A stretch of 41,294 nt of DNA from an uncultured cyanobacterium (GTDB taxonomy: Bacteria; Cyanobacteriota; Cyanobacteriia; PCC-6307; Cyanobiaceae), in contig CAIOGZ010000022.1 of assembly GCA_903858015.1 (NCBI GenBank), positions 1-41,294 on the forward strand, given 5' to 3'. Made by a program: the position numbers and the translations under genes. Under the pieces are notes generated by a model. It saw only the letters and a list, made by a program, of their open reading frames with translations, was not told where the DNA came from and searched no databases. Of this stretch, positions 15,025-23,409 are shown in pieces. How positions within the stretch are numbered: the first letter of the stretch is position 1; every line of letters starts with the position of its first letter.

Positions 15025-15312
15025 TCAGCAGTAGGGCTCCAAGAGCTCCTCGAGGTCGCGCAGCTGACCCGGCGGCAGCAACCGCGCCAGGGGCAGCCGG
15101 GTGGCGCCACCGCCGATGCTCACCTGCACCGATTCCAGCGCTTGCCTGGCGCAGACCGCCGCCCCCTGGTCGAGCCGGGCGGCACATTCGCTCGCCAGCT
15201 CCGCCGCCAGACCGGCATCGCCGAGGTAGAGGTGCCAGTTGGCCACCTGCACGTAGAGCCGGTCGGCCAGGGAGCCGGTCAGCTCCTCGAGGGCTTGGGC
15301 GGAGAGGGTCAT
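15025..15312 (-). CDS. DUF3181 family protein
   Basis: A 95-residue protein starting at the ATG at 15312. Family marks are LADRLYVQVANWHLYLGDAG, the helix ELASECAARLDQG, VQVSIGGGATRLPLARLLP and a C-terminal LRDLEELLEPY. DUF3181 is known from cyanobacteria and has no assigned function. The protein is soluble and small. Its ATG overlaps the stop of the upstream two-helix membrane protein gene in an ATGA junction, which implies translational coupling. Confidence 0.85.
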   Translation of the reverse strand: MTLSAQALEELTGSLADRLYVQVANWHLYLGDAGLAAELASECAARLDQGAAVCARQALESVQVSIGGGATRLPLARLLPPGQLRDLEELLEPYC

Positions 15313-15548
15313 GGCTCGGGGGCGGGCCGCTGCACGATCACCACGCTCGCATGGACCAGCAGCAGGGCGGCCCAGGGCAGGGTGAGCCACTCCAGGTGGG
15401 GCCAGGGATGGCGCATCCCCTGCACAAACCACAGCCCGCTGTTCAGCGCCGCAAACCCCATCGCATGCAGGGTGAGGTTCACGATCCGTGCGAAATGGCG
15501 GTAGGTGGGGTCGGCGGGGTCGGCGGGGCCGTACCAGCGGATCGGCAT
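15309..15548 (-). CDS. Small two-helix membrane protein (2TM-like)
   Basis: A 79-residue protein from the ATG at 15548: MPIRWYGPADPADPTYRHFA, then two hydrophobic segments (about residues 21-43 and 53-71) separated by a short basic/aromatic loop (QGMRHPWPHLEW). The layout resembles 2TM-domain proteins found in cyanobacteria; function unknown. In-frame starts further upstream would add a Pro-rich stretch and overlap the tRNA promoter, so the 15548 ATG is preferred. It is the first gene of the group leading to folK and is divergent from the tRNA-Arg gene. Confidence 0.6.
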   Translation of the reverse strand: MPIRWYGPADPADPTYRHFARIVNLTLHAMGFAALNSGLWFVQGMRHPWPHLEWLTLPWAALLLVHASVVIVQRPAPEP

Positions 15549-15654
15549 GGGGCGGGGCGGCTCGGGGGGAGCGGCTCGGGGGGAATGGAAACCGAAGCTA
15601 AGCGGGCCGTGAGTTGACGGATGGGCACCCTGTGCGGTGAGAATGAGCAAGCAA

Positions 15655-15728
15655 GCGCTTGTAGCTCAGCGGATTAGAGCATCTGACTACGGATCAGAGG
15701 GTCGGGAGTTCGAATCTCTCCAGGCGCG
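15655..15728 (+). tRNA. tRNA-Arg (anticodon ACG)
   Basis: A 74-base cloverleaf. The acceptor stem GCGCTTG (15655-15661) pairs with CAGGCGC (15721-15727), followed by discriminator G. The D-arm contains TAGCTCAGCGGATTAGAGCA, the anticodon stem TCTGA/TCAGA encloses CTACGGA with anticodon ACG, and the T-loop is GTTCGAATC. CCA is not encoded. Confidence 0.97.
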
Positions 15729-15738
15729 TATCTGCAAG

Positions 15739-15763
15739 GGCATCCCACCGGGATGCCTTTTTT
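15739..15763 (+). terminator. Rho-independent terminator of tRNA-Arg
   Basis: A perfect 8-base stem GGCATCCC/GGGATGCC with a 3-base loop is followed directly by six T residues. It lies 10 bases past the tRNA and separates it from glyA. Confidence 0.93.
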
Positions 15764-15871
15764 CTTGGCAGCTTTTCTGGGCAGCAGGGGCTGGCCTGGG
15801 CTGCAGAGCGCGAATGTTTCCGTACGATCGGGGCATCCGTTGGGGCTGCTCGGCCCTGCCCGCCGCCTCCG

Positions 15872-17188
15872 ATGCTCGCCTCCACCCCCACCTCCCTATC
15901 TCCGATCGACAGCCCCCTGGCTTCGATCACCAGCTCCCTGGCTCCGATCGACACGCCCCTGGCGGCGGCCGATCCCGCCATCGCCGCCCTGATCCAGCGG
16001 GAGCTCCAACGCCAGCAGAGCCACCTGGAGCTGATCGCCAGCGAAAACTTCGCCTCCCGCGCCGTGATGGAGGCCCAGGGTTCGGTGCTCACCAACAAGT
16101 ACGCCGAAGGCCTGCCCGGCAAGCGCTACTACGGCGGTTGTGAGTTTGTCGATAGGATCGAGGAGCTGGCGATCGAGCGGGCCAAGCAGCTGTTCGGGGC
16201 CGGCTGGGCCAACGTGCAGCCCCACAGCGGCGCCCAGGCCAACTTCGCCGTCTTCCTCGCCCTGCTCCAGCCCGGCGACACGATCCTCGGCATGGACCTC
16301 TCCCACGGCGGCCACCTCACCCACGGCTCGCCGGTGAACGTGAGCGGCAAGTGGTTCAACGCCTTCCACTACGGCGTTGACCCCCACACCCAGCAGCTCA
16401 ACTACGACACCATCCGCCAGCTGGCCCTGCAGCACCGCCCCAAGCTGATCGTCTGCGGCTACTCGGCCTATCCCCGCACGATTGATTTCGCCGCCTTCCG
16501 CGCCATCGCCGATCAGGTGGGGGCCTACCTGCTGGCCGATATCGCCCACATCGCCGGGCTGGTGGCCGCCGGGCTCCACCCCAGTCCGCTGCCCCATTGC
16601 CATGTGGTCACCACCACCACCCACAAGACCCTGCGGGGCCCCCGCGGTGGCCTGATCCTCAGCGCCGACGCCGACTTCGGCAAGCAGTTTGACAAGGCCG
16701 TTTTCCCCGGTAGCCAGGGCGGCCCGCTCGAGCACGTGATCGCCGCCAAGGCGGTGGCCTTCGGCGAAGCCCTCCAGCCCAGCTTCCGCAGCTATAGCCA
16801 GCAGGTGATCAGCAACGCCCAGGCCCTGGCGGCCCGGATCCAGGAGCGGGGCATCGCCGTGGTGAGCGGCGGCACCGACAACCACCTGGTGCTGCTCGAC
16901 CTGCGCTCGATCGGCCTGACCGGCAAGGCCGCCGACCTGCTGGTCAGCGCGGTTCAGATCACCGCCAACAAGAACACGGTGCCCTTCGATCCCCAGTCCC
17001 CCTTCGTGACCAGCGGCCTGCGGCTGGGCACCGCCGCCTGCACCAGCCGCGGCTTTGATGCCGCCGCCTTCGTGGAGGTGGCCGATGTGATCGCCGATCG
17101 CCTGCTCAACCCCGAAGATGGGGCGATCGAGTTGCGCTGCCGCGAGCGGGTGGCCGACCTCTGCAGCCGCTATCCCCTCTACGCCTAG
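15872..17188 (+). CDS. glyA: Serine hydroxymethyltransferase
   Basis: PLP enzyme interconverting serine and glycine with tetrahydrofolate, a main source of one-carbon units. 438 residues. Marks include [71 protein letters not shown] and the PLP-lysine motif [16 protein letters not shown], with the Schiff-base Lys at residue 252. The first 30 residues (two copies of a segment like [14 protein letters not shown]) form a longer leader than usual and come from a 45-base duplication. It is 16 bases upstream of the WecA-like gene, so they may be cotranscribed. Functionally it pairs with folK, which lies on the other side of the tRNA. Confidence 0.97.
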   Translation: MLASTPTSLSPIDSPLASITSSLAPIDTPLAAADPAIAALIQRELQRQQSHLELIASENFASRAVMEAQGSVLTNKYAEGLPGKRYYGGCEFVDRIEELAIERAKQLFGAGWANVQPHSGAQANFAVFLALLQPGDTILGMDLSHGGHLTHGSPVNVSGKWFNAFHYGVDPHTQQLNYDTIRQLALQHRPKLIVCGYSAYPRTIDFAAFRAIADQVGAYLLADIAHIAGLVAAGLHPSPLPHCHVVTTTTHKTLRGPRGGLILSADADFGKQFDKAVFPGSQGGPLEHVIAAKAVAFGEALQPSFRSYSQQVISNAQALAARIQERGIAVVSGGTDNHLVLLDLRSIGLTGKAADLLVSAVQITANKNTVPFDPQSPFVTSGLRLGTAACTSRGFDAAAFVEVADVIADRLLNPEDGAIELRCRERVADLCSRYPLYA

Positions 17189-17204
17189 CCCCCCGCCCGC
17201 TGCC

Positions 17205-18284
17205 GTGACCCTCGCCTACAGCCCTAACGCGGCGGCCCTGGTCACCTTCGCGGTGGCGGGCTTGCTCACCGCCGCGCTGGTGCCGCTGGTGCGGCGGTTC
17301 GGCCTGCACTGGGGCCTGGTCGACACGCCCGATTCCCGTAAGCAGCACAGCGCCCCGATGGTGCGGCTTGGCGGTATCGGCATCGTGGCCGGCTTCAGCC
17401 TCGCCCTCACCGTCACCTGGTTGGCGGGCGGCTTCGCCGAGCTCCCCGCCGCCAAGGACCGGCTGATCTGGACCACCCTGGCGGGCTGCCTCTGCTTCTT
17501 CGTGATCGGCCTCGCCGACGACCTCTTCGCCCTGCCCCCCCTGCCCAGGTTGGTGGCTCAGGTGGCGGTGGCGATGGCGGTCTGGGACCAGGGCGTGCGG
17601 ATCGGCAGCATTGAGCTGCCCCTGGAGGCGCTGGGAGGTGCCCACTTCAGCCTGCCGCCCTTGCTCAGCCTGCTGGCCACGGTGGTGTGGCTGGTGGGGA
17701 TCACCAATGCGATCAACTGGCTGGATGGCCTCGATGGCCTGGCCGCCGGGGTGAGCGGCATCGCCGCGATCGGCCTGCTCTCGGTGAGCTTCAGCCTGGC
17801 CCAGCCCGCCGCTGGCCTGCTGGCCGCCGCCCTGGCCGGCGCCTGCAGCGGCTTCCTGCGCCACAATTTCAACCCCGCCCGCATCTTCATGGGCGATGGC
17901 GGCTCCTATTTCCTTGGCTTCGCCCTGGCGGCGATCAGCATCGTCGGCCCCGCCAAGGCCCTCACCAGCGTCAGCCTGTTGTTGCCGCTGCTGATCCTGT
18001 CGCTCCCCCTGGCCGACATGTCGGCGGTGATCATGGGCCGCCTCAGCGAAGGCCGCTCCCCCTTCTATCCCGACCGCCGCCACCTGCACCACCGCCTGCT
18101 GCGCTCCGGCCTCAGCCATCGCCGCACCGTGGTGTTGATCTATGCCTTCACCCAGTGGCTCGCCGCCCTGGCCCTGGTGCTGGCCAACGCCGAAAACCGC
18201 TTCCTCTGGCTGGCCCTGGCCACCGCCGTGTTGATCGCCGCGGTGGTGATCAGCCGCCGCTCCCTGCAGCGGGAGTTGCGCTGA
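17205..18284 (+). CDS. WecA/TagO-like undecaprenyl-phosphate sugar-1-phosphate transferase
   Basis: A 359-residue polytopic membrane protein of glycosyltransferase family 4 (MraY/WecA superfamily), starting at GTG 17205. Diagnostic motifs are [28 protein letters not shown] (the DD pair), the Asn/Asp motif [32 protein letters not shown], and the cytoplasmic His-rich loop [11 protein letters not shown], which is typical of WecA/TagO and absent from MraY. It should load GlcNAc-1-P or a related sugar on the lipid carrier for O-antigen or other surface polysaccharide (family knowledge). Its stop TGA overlaps the ATG of cinA, so the two are translationally coupled. The exact sugar cannot be told. 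Confidence 0.9.
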   Translation: MTLAYSPNAAALVTFAVAGLLTAALVPLVRRFGLHWGLVDTPDSRKQHSAPMVRLGGIGIVAGFSLALTVTWLAGGFAELPAAKDRLIWTTLAGCLCFFVIGLADDLFALPPLPRLVAQVAVAMAVWDQGVRIGSIELPLEALGGAHFSLPPLLSLLATVVWLVGITNAINWLDGLDGLAAGVSGIAAIGLLSVSFSLAQPAAGLLAAALAGACSGFLRHNFNPARIFMGDGGSYFLGFALAAISIVGPAKALTSVSLLLPLLILSLPLADMSAVIMGRLSEGRSPFYPDRRHLHHRLLRSGLSHRRTVVLIYAFTQWLAALALVLANAENRFLWLALATAVLIAAVVISRRSLQRELR

Positions 18285-19615
18285 TGGATCCGATCCTCGC
18301 CTCGCCTCACCCCGACCCCCCCCAGGGCCCAGACCCGGCCGATCGCAGCGTCGAGGTGCTGTGCATCGGTACCGAGTTGTTGCTGGGCAACATCGTCAAT
18401 GGCAATGCCCGTTGGCTCGCCGAGCGCCTGGCCGCCCTGGGCATTCCCCACTACCGCCAGGAGGTGGTGGGCGATAACCGCGAGCGCCTGATCGGGGCCG
18501 TGCGCGCCGCCGCCGGTCGATGCCGCGTGCTGATCACCACCGGCGGCCTCGGCCCCACCCCCGACGACCTCAGCACCGAGGCGATCGCCGCCGCCTTCGG
18601 CGCCCCCCTGGTGGAGCACCCCGAGATCTGGGCGGCGATCCGCGCCCGCATCGAGGCCCGCGGTCGCGTCGCCGCGGCCAGCAACCGCCGCCAGGCCTTC
18701 CTGCCCGAGGGGGCTGCCGTGCTGCCCAACCCCACCGGCACCGCGCCGGGCATGGTCTGGACCCCGGCGCCGGCCGAGCTGGGCTTCCCGATCCGCCCCG
18801 GCTTCACGGTGCTCACCTTTCCCGGTGTGCCCAGCGAGCTGTACGCCATGTGGGAGGCCACGGCCGAACCCTGGCTGCGGCAGGCCGGGCTGGCCGAGGG
18901 CGTCTTTGCCAGCCGGATGCTGCGCTTCTGGGGCGTCGCCGAATCGACCCTGGCCGAGCAGGTGGCCGATCTGCTGGCCCTGGCCAACCCCACCGTGGCC
19001 CCCTACGCCGGCGCCGGTGAGGTGAAGCTGCGCCTCACTGCCCGCGCCGAAGACCCCGCCAGCGCCGCCGCCCTGCTGCAGCCGCTGGAGGCCCAGTTGC
19101 GGGCCCGCACCGGTTCGCTTTGCTACGGCGCCGACACCGACAGCCTGGCTTCGGTGCTGCTGGAGCGGCTGCGCCAGCGGGGCGAAACCCTGGCGGTGGC
19201 GGAATCCTGCAGTGGCGGTGGCCTGGGGGCGGCGCTGACGGCGGTGAGCGGCGCTTCCGATGTCTTCCTGGGCGGGGTGATCGCCTATGCCAACCAGATC
19301 AAGACAGCGTTGTTGGATGTGCCGCCGCAGCTGCTGGAGCGCCACGGCGCGGTGAGCGATCCGGTGGCGATCGCCATGGCCGAGGGGGTGCGACGCCGTT
19401 GCGGCAGCAGCTGGGCCCTCGCCATCACCGGCATCGCCGGACCCGGGGGCGGCACGGCCGCCAAGCCGGTGGGGCTGGTGCACCTGGCCGTGGCCGGGCC
19501 GAACGGCAGTCGCAGCGAAGCGCTGCAGTTCGGCCCCAGCCGCGGCCGCGCCTGGATCCAGGCCCTGAGCGTCGGCGAGGCCCTCAACCGGCTGCGGCTG
19601 GAGCTGGAGGGCTAG
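18284..19615 (+). CDS. cinA: CinA-like protein (competence/damage-inducible; NMN amidase-type C-terminus)
   Basis: 443 residues in two domains. Residues about 20-190 form the MoaB/MogA-like domain: [20 protein letters not shown] and [20 protein letters not shown]. Residues about 285-440 form the PncC-like amidohydrolase domain: [38 protein letters not shown] and [20 protein letters not shown], with the conserved Ser/Cys region. The full-length form is normal for cyanobacteria; related proteins recycle nicotinamide nucleotides (deamidase) and hydrolyse ADP-ribose-type substrates. The ATG at 18284 overlaps the previous stop. Confidence 0.95.
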   Translation: MDPILASPHPDPPQGPDPADRSVEVLCIGTELLLGNIVNGNARWLAERLAALGIPHYRQEVVGDNRERLIGAVRAAAGRCRVLITTGGLGPTPDDLSTEAIAAAFGAPLVEHPEIWAAIRARIEARGRVAAASNRRQAFLPEGAAVLPNPTGTAPGMVWTPAPAELGFPIRPGFTVLTFPGVPSELYAMWEATAEPWLRQAGLAEGVFASRMLRFWGVAESTLAEQVADLLALANPTVAPYAGAGEVKLRLTARAEDPASAAALLQPLEAQLRARTGSLCYGADTDSLASVLLERLRQRGETLAVAESCSGGGLGAALTAVSGASDVFLGGVIAYANQIKTALLDVPPQLLERHGAVSDPVAIAMAEGVRRRCGSSWALAITGIAGPGGGTAAKPVGLVHLAVAGPNGSRSEALQFGPSRGRAWIQALSVGEALNRLRLELEG

Positions 19616-20052
19616 GCCGGGCCTGCTGCGCTGGGAACGGGAACGGTCTTGGGGCTGCGTCCAGCTGCAAGCTGATGGAAGTTTGCGCCTGTCCATAGGG
19701 ATCGCTCAACGGGGGGCGCAGAACGATCACGAATCCTGTGGGATGGAGTTTTCCCCCGTTGTGCTGAGTTTTCCGCGATTCTGGGGGGGTTTTTCCACAG
19801 ATTGGAGCCTTGAGCGCCTTCACCGGCGCTTAAACCTGGCCAATCGATGGGGGAAACGCCCCCTCCCCTTGACGGCTGCGGGCCCTGTGCCATCAAGCCG
19901 CTCCCCTGTCCGATCGGAGCCGGCCCAACCCAGTGGCCAGCAGCTCTCCCGCCCTGCGACCCGCCCTTCCCAGGGCGGGAGGGGTCGCGGACGGCCGCTT
20001 TGACGCCAGGGGGGCTCCTGTGGCCTGATGGTGGGGACCAAGGCCGAAGCAG
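19616..20052. other. Intergenic, no gene seen, two hairpins
   Basis: The 437 bases between cinA and the DUF2811 gene hold no frame with coding character. Two inverted repeats stand out: a short stem AGCGCC/GGCGCT at 19813-19830 without a T-tract, possibly ending the cinA transcript, and a strong GC-rich hairpin at 19956-19988. The promoter of the DUF2811-dehydrogenase pair should be here. Confidence 0.5.
19956..19988 (+). promoter_or_regulatory. Strong GC-rich hairpin ahead of the DUF2811 gene
   Basis: An inner perfect 8-base stem CCCGCCCT/AGGGCGGG with loop TCCC is extended, across a small bulge, by GCGAC/GTCGC. It lies 64 bases upstream of the start codon and is not followed by T residues. 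A leader structure or a factor-dependent terminator is equally possible. Confidence 0.4.
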
Positions 20053-20310
20053 ATGGAACGGATGAACGAGAGCAACCTGGACCATGCCCCCCGCAGCGTC
20101 AGCGTCGAGAACCAGTTCCCGGAAGACCTGTTCGAGGCGATGGCCGCCTTCGTGCGCAGCCATCCCCAGTGGGACCAATACCGCCTCATGCAGGCAGCCC
20201 TGGCCGGCTTCCTGTTCCAGCACGGCTGCCAGGACCGGGCCGTGGCACGCCACTATCTCGATGGGCTGTTCCAGCGCGAGGGGCAACCGGCCCCTAGACC
20301 GCGGCTGTGA
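20053..20310 (+). CDS. DUF2811 family protein
   Basis: 85 residues. Family marks are VSVENQFPEDLFEAMAAFVR, the motif HPQWDQYRLMQAALAGFLFQ and the end HYLDGLFQ. DUF2811 is a small cyanobacterial family without a known function; the helical pattern resembles a ribbon-helix-helix-like or other small regulatory fold, but that is a guess. Starts at 20053 or 20062 are both ATG. Its TGA overlaps the GTG start of the next gene (GTGA), so the two are coupled. Confidence 0.85.
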   Translation: MERMNESNLDHAPRSVSVENQFPEDLFEAMAAFVRSHPQWDQYRLMQAALAGFLFQHGCQDRAVARHYLDGLFQREGQPAPRPRL

Positions 20311-21299
20311 GTCCCCAGCTGGTGGTGCTCGATGGCCACACCACCAACCCCGGCGACCTGGATTGGGAACCGCTGCAGCGGCTGGGCAGGCTCAGCGTGC
20401 ACGCCCGCACGGCGCCGGAGCAGGTGGCCGAGCGGCTCGCGGCAGCGGCTGTGGTGTTCACCAACAAAACCCGCCTCGGCGCCGCTGATCTGGCGGCAGC
20501 CCCGGCTTTGCGGGGCATCTGCATGCTGTCCACCGGCTACGACGTGGTCGATGGCGCCGCGGCGGCGGCCCGGGGGCTGCCGCTCTGCAACGTGCCCGAG
20601 TACGGCACCGCTTCGGTGGCCCAGGCGGTGTTCGCCCTGCTGCTGGAGCTCACCAACCGCACCGGCGCGCACGCCGCCCTGGTGCGCCAGGGTCGCTGGA
20701 GCGCCGGGCCCGACTTCTGCTTCTGGGAGGGCAGCCTCACCGAGTTGGCCGGTCGCAGCCTCGGCGTGGTGGGGATGGGGCGGATCGGGGCGGCGGTGGC
20801 CACGATCGCCCGGGCCTTCGGCATGGAGGTGCTTGGCTACCGCCGCAGCGCCGGCTCCGCCCCTGACCCCGGCTCCGGCCAGCCCGGCCCCGACTTTGTG
20901 GTCAACGTCGACCTGCCCACCCTGCTGGCCAGGGCCGATGTGGTCACGCTCCACTGCCCGCTGAACGCCGAAACCCGGGGCCTGATCAATGCCGAGCGAA
21001 TCGCCTTGATGAAGCCCGGTGCCCTGTTGATCAATACCGGCCGCGGCCCCCTCGTCAACGAGGCCGACCTGGCTGCCGCGCTCCACAGCGGTCGGCTGGG
21101 CGGCGCTGGCCTCGATGTGCTCAGCGCCGAACCGCCCAGCCTGGCCAACCCCCTCCTTGGCGCACCCAACTGCGTGATCACCCCCCACATCGCCTGGGCC
21201 AGCCAAGCGGCCCGTAGGCGCTTGATCGCAGCGAGCGCCGCCAACGCGGCAGCAATTCTGGCTGGCGCCCCGCTGAATGTGGTGAATGGCGTTACTTAA
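20307..21299 (+). CDS. D-2-hydroxyacid dehydrogenase, hydroxypyruvate reductase-like
   Basis: 330 residues from a GTG start. The N-terminus (LVVLDGHTTNPGDLDWEPLQ, then RTAPEQVAERLAAAAVVFTN) is typical of the HprA/glycerate dehydrogenase branch. The NAD-binding motif is LGVVGMGRIGAAVATIARAF. Catalytic Arg, Glu and His are in INTGRGPLVNEADL, LSAEPPS and ITPHIAWAS. Likely NAD(P)H-dependent reduction of hydroxypyruvate or glyoxylate, which would suit photorespiration and serine metabolism, but substrate range in this family is broad. It is coupled to the DUF2811 gene by a GTGA overlap. Confidence 0.88.
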   Translation: MSPQLVVLDGHTTNPGDLDWEPLQRLGRLSVHARTAPEQVAERLAAAAVVFTNKTRLGAADLAAAPALRGICMLSTGYDVVDGAAAAARGLPLCNVPEYGTASVAQAVFALLLELTNRTGAHAALVRQGRWSAGPDFCFWEGSLTELAGRSLGVVGMGRIGAAVATIARAFGMEVLGYRRSAGSAPDPGSGQPGPDFVVNVDLPTLLARADVVTLHCPLNAETRGLINAERIALMKPGALLINTGRGPLVNEADLAAALHSGRLGGAGLDVLSAEPPSLANPLLGAPNCVITPHIAWASQAARRRLIAASAANAAAILAGAPLNVVNGVT

Positions 21300-21327
21300 A
21301 ACGAGTTTTAAGCGAGGGGTCGCCTGG

Positions 21328-21380
21328 GACGCGTTTCATGGGACGGGTTCATGAGACGCGTTCATGAGTCGGGTTCATGA
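21328..21380. repeat. Four tandem 13-base repeats after the dehydrogenase
   Basis: The unit GACGCGTTCATGA is repeated four times with small changes (21328-21340 with one slip, 21342-21354, 21355-21367, 21368-21380). It lies between the stop of the dehydrogenase and the stop of the small minus-strand gene, and its last copy supplies the latter's stop codon. Function unknown. Confidence 0.8.
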
Positions 21381-21506
21381 GAATTGAGCCTGGTCGAACA
21401 TCAGGTGCAGGCCCTCAAGGCCGAGGGCCAGCAGGCCACTGATCAAGGCGGTGCGGGCTCCGCAGAGCAGCAGCCGGGCGACGATCGCCGTACCGATCGG
21501 AATCAT
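21375..21506 (-). CDS. Possible 43-residue hydrophobic peptide
   Basis: An ATG at 21506 overlaps the stop of the upstream small gene (ATGA) and opens a frame of 43 residues: MIPIGTAIVARLLLCGARTA, then ISGLLALGLEGLHLMFDQAQ. It has a continuous hydrophobic/amphipathic helix that could sit at a membrane. The stop lies in the tandem 13-base repeat. The overlap and composition support translation; no family is recognised. It could also be fortuitous. Confidence 0.4.
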   Translation of the reverse strand: MIPIGTAIVARLLLCGARTALISGLLALGLEGLHLMFDQAQFS

Positions 21507-21712
21507 CAGCTTGCCTCCCGCTGCAGCGGACCGTCCAGCTGGCAGATCGAAACCGGGAAGGCGGCGCAGGCGCGCCGGGGTTGGGGCCAGCGGCGCACCC
21601 AGCAGCGCTGGTCGTCGGCTTCGACATTGACCACCTCGTAGAGGCACTCGGCGTCATCGGGGCTGTCGGCGCGGCTGAGGATCCGCACCAGGGAACCGGG
21701 CTGAACAGGCAT
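21506..21712 (-). CDS. Small conserved-type protein of unknown function (68 aa)
   Basis: From the ATG at 21712: MPVQPGSLVRILSRADSPDD, then CLYEVVNVEADDQRCWVRRW, ending in a segment with FPVSICQLDGP. The strand-rich pattern (PGSLVRIL, YEVVNV, CWVRRW, FPVSICQL) suggests a small SH3-like beta barrel as seen in several tiny cyanobacterial proteins such as NdhO, although it is not NdhO itself. Four Cys/Trp-rich positions are notable. It is followed by an overlapping 43-residue frame. Function unknown. Confidence 0.6.
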   Translation of the reverse strand: MPVQPGSLVRILSRADSPDDAECLYEVVNVEADDQRCWVRRWPQPRRACAAFPVSICQLDGPLQREAS

Positions 21713-21987
21713 GGGGTGTCTCGACGGGCTGGAGGTGGTGGCGGCGGGCCGGGGACTGGAGTGGAAAAGTTTCAGATCTATGGGGATTGGTCCGGAAGGC
21801 GGTTAGAGGTGCTACTGGATCGACTTAAACCTAAGCACGGCCGCAGCCACTGTCTAGGTATTGATGCTTACGCGGTCAGGGCATGGGCACGCATGCGGCC
21901 GCTTCGCGGCGGATACGTTGCGGCTTCGTGGCGGATTGGCGGCGCTGGGTCCGACAGTGGCTCCAGTCCGTCCGCCCAGCTCCCGCC

Positions 21988-23379
21988 ATGACCCTGCCGG
22001 CACCTGCCCAAGGCGGCTCCCCTGCCGCCGCTGCCGGCGATCCACGGCGGCCGGTGCAGCTGCTGGTGGCCGGCGGCATCGTGGTCACGATGGATCCCGA
22101 GCGCCGCGTGATTGCCGAAGGGGCGGTGGCGATCGATGCCGGCCGGATCGTGGCGGTGGGGCCGCTCGCCGAGCTGGAGGCCGCCTTTGTGGGCCTCGAA
22201 CGGCTCGATGCGGCCGGCCGGGCTGTGATCCCGGGGCTGATCAATGGCCATACCCACCTGCCGATGACCCTGTTCCGCGGCCTGGCCGACGACGAGGACC
22301 TCGACGACTGGCTGCAGCACACGATCTTCCCCGCCGAGGCGATGAACGTCGATGGGGCCTTTGTGCGCTGCGGCACCCGCCTGGCCCTGGCGGAACTGAT
22401 CCGCGGCGGGGTCAGCACCGTCTGCGACATGTACTACTACGAGCAGGTGGTGGCCGAGGAGCTGGCCGCCGCCGGGCTGCGGGGCCTGCTCGGCGAGGCC
22501 CTGATCGATCTCCCCTCCCCCGATTGCCCCGACCACGCCAGTGCCATGGCCTGCATCGAGCGCTTCGTGGGCGCCTGGCAGGGCCATCCCTTGATCACGC
22601 CGGCGATCGCGCCCCATGCCCCCTACAGCGTTTGCGATCAGCATTTGCAGGAGGCCCGGGCCTTCGCCGATCGCCATGGCTGCCCCCTGGTGATTCACCT
22701 GGCCGAAACCCGCCATGAGCTGGAGCAATGCCGCCAGCGCACCGGCACAACCCCCGTCCAGCACCTGGCCGCCCTCGGCGTACTGGGCGAGCGGATGGTG
22801 GCGGCCCATGCGGTCTGGGCCGAAGCCGCAGACCTCGACCTGCTGCGCGACCACGGCGTCGGCGTGGTGCACAACCCGCAGTCGAACATGAAGCTGGCTT
22901 CTGGCGTGGCGCCGCTGCCGGCGATGCTGGCGCGGGACCTGGCGGTGGGCCTGGGCACCGATGGCTCCGCCTCCAACAACGACCTCAGCCTCTGGGAGGA
23001 GATCGACACCGCCGCCAAGCTGCATAAGTTGATCCACGCCGATCCCAAGCTGATCTCGGCCCAGGAGGCGTTTGAAATGGCCACGATCCGCGGTGCCCGG
23101 GCTCTGCATCTCGATGCTCAGATCGGTTCGCTGCAGGTGGGCAAGCGGGCTGATATGGCGGTGATCGATATGGACGCGATCAACCAGATCCCGCTGCGCA
23201 GCATCTATTCCGCCCTGGTGTACGCCACCAAGGCCAGCGATGTGCGCAGCCTGGTGGTGGAAGGTCGGGTGTTGTTGCGCGACCGCCAGTTGCTCAGCCT
23301 CGATCTGGCCGCCATTGAGGCGGAGGCGCTGCTCTACCGGCGCCGCATCCTGGAGCGCTTGGGGCTGGCTGACTCCTAG
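21988..23379 (+). CDS. mtaD: Amidohydrolase of the MTA/SAH deaminase type
   Basis: 463 residues from the ATG at 21988 (a longer frame from 21883 would only add an Arg-rich leader). TIM-barrel amidohydrolase with metal ligands in VIPGLINGHTHLPMTLFRGL (HxH), HLAETRHE, MVAAHAVW and LGTDGSASNNDLSLWEEI (Asp). The combination of NGHTHLPM, the EEID region and VHNPQSNMKLASGVAPLP is typical of 5'-methylthioadenosine/S-adenosylhomocysteine deaminases (TrzN/AtzA superfamily). It would help recycle SAH and MTA in methyl-group metabolism. It precedes leuC by 30 bases. The gene symbol follows family membership; the substrate has not been shown. Confidence 0.87.
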   Translation: MTLPAPAQGGSPAAAAGDPRRPVQLLVAGGIVVTMDPERRVIAEGAVAIDAGRIVAVGPLAELEAAFVGLERLDAAGRAVIPGLINGHTHLPMTLFRGLADDEDLDDWLQHTIFPAEAMNVDGAFVRCGTRLALAELIRGGVSTVCDMYYYEQVVAEELAAAGLRGLLGEALIDLPSPDCPDHASAMACIERFVGAWQGHPLITPAIAPHAPYSVCDQHLQEARAFADRHGCPLVIHLAETRHELEQCRQRTGTTPVQHLAALGVLGERMVAAHAVWAEAADLDLLRDHGVGVVHNPQSNMKLASGVAPLPAMLARDLAVGLGTDGSASNNDLSLWEEIDTAAKLHKLIHADPKLISAQEAFEMATIRGARALHLDAQIGSLQVGKRADMAVIDMDAINQIPLRSIYSALVYATKASDVRSLVVEGRVLLRDRQLLSLDLAAIEAEALLYRRRILERLGLADS

Positions 23380-23409
23380 GCTCACCTTTCCCTCCCCATA
23401 ACCTTCCGC

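Noticed and set aside
15896-16885. Long minus-strand frame opposite glyA
   Set aside because: It mirrors the conserved SHMT gene and is explained by codon bias.
18140-19696. 518-codon minus-strand frame opposite cinA
   Set aside because: Gln/Gly/His/Arg-biased mirror frame; cinA on the plus strand has full domain support.
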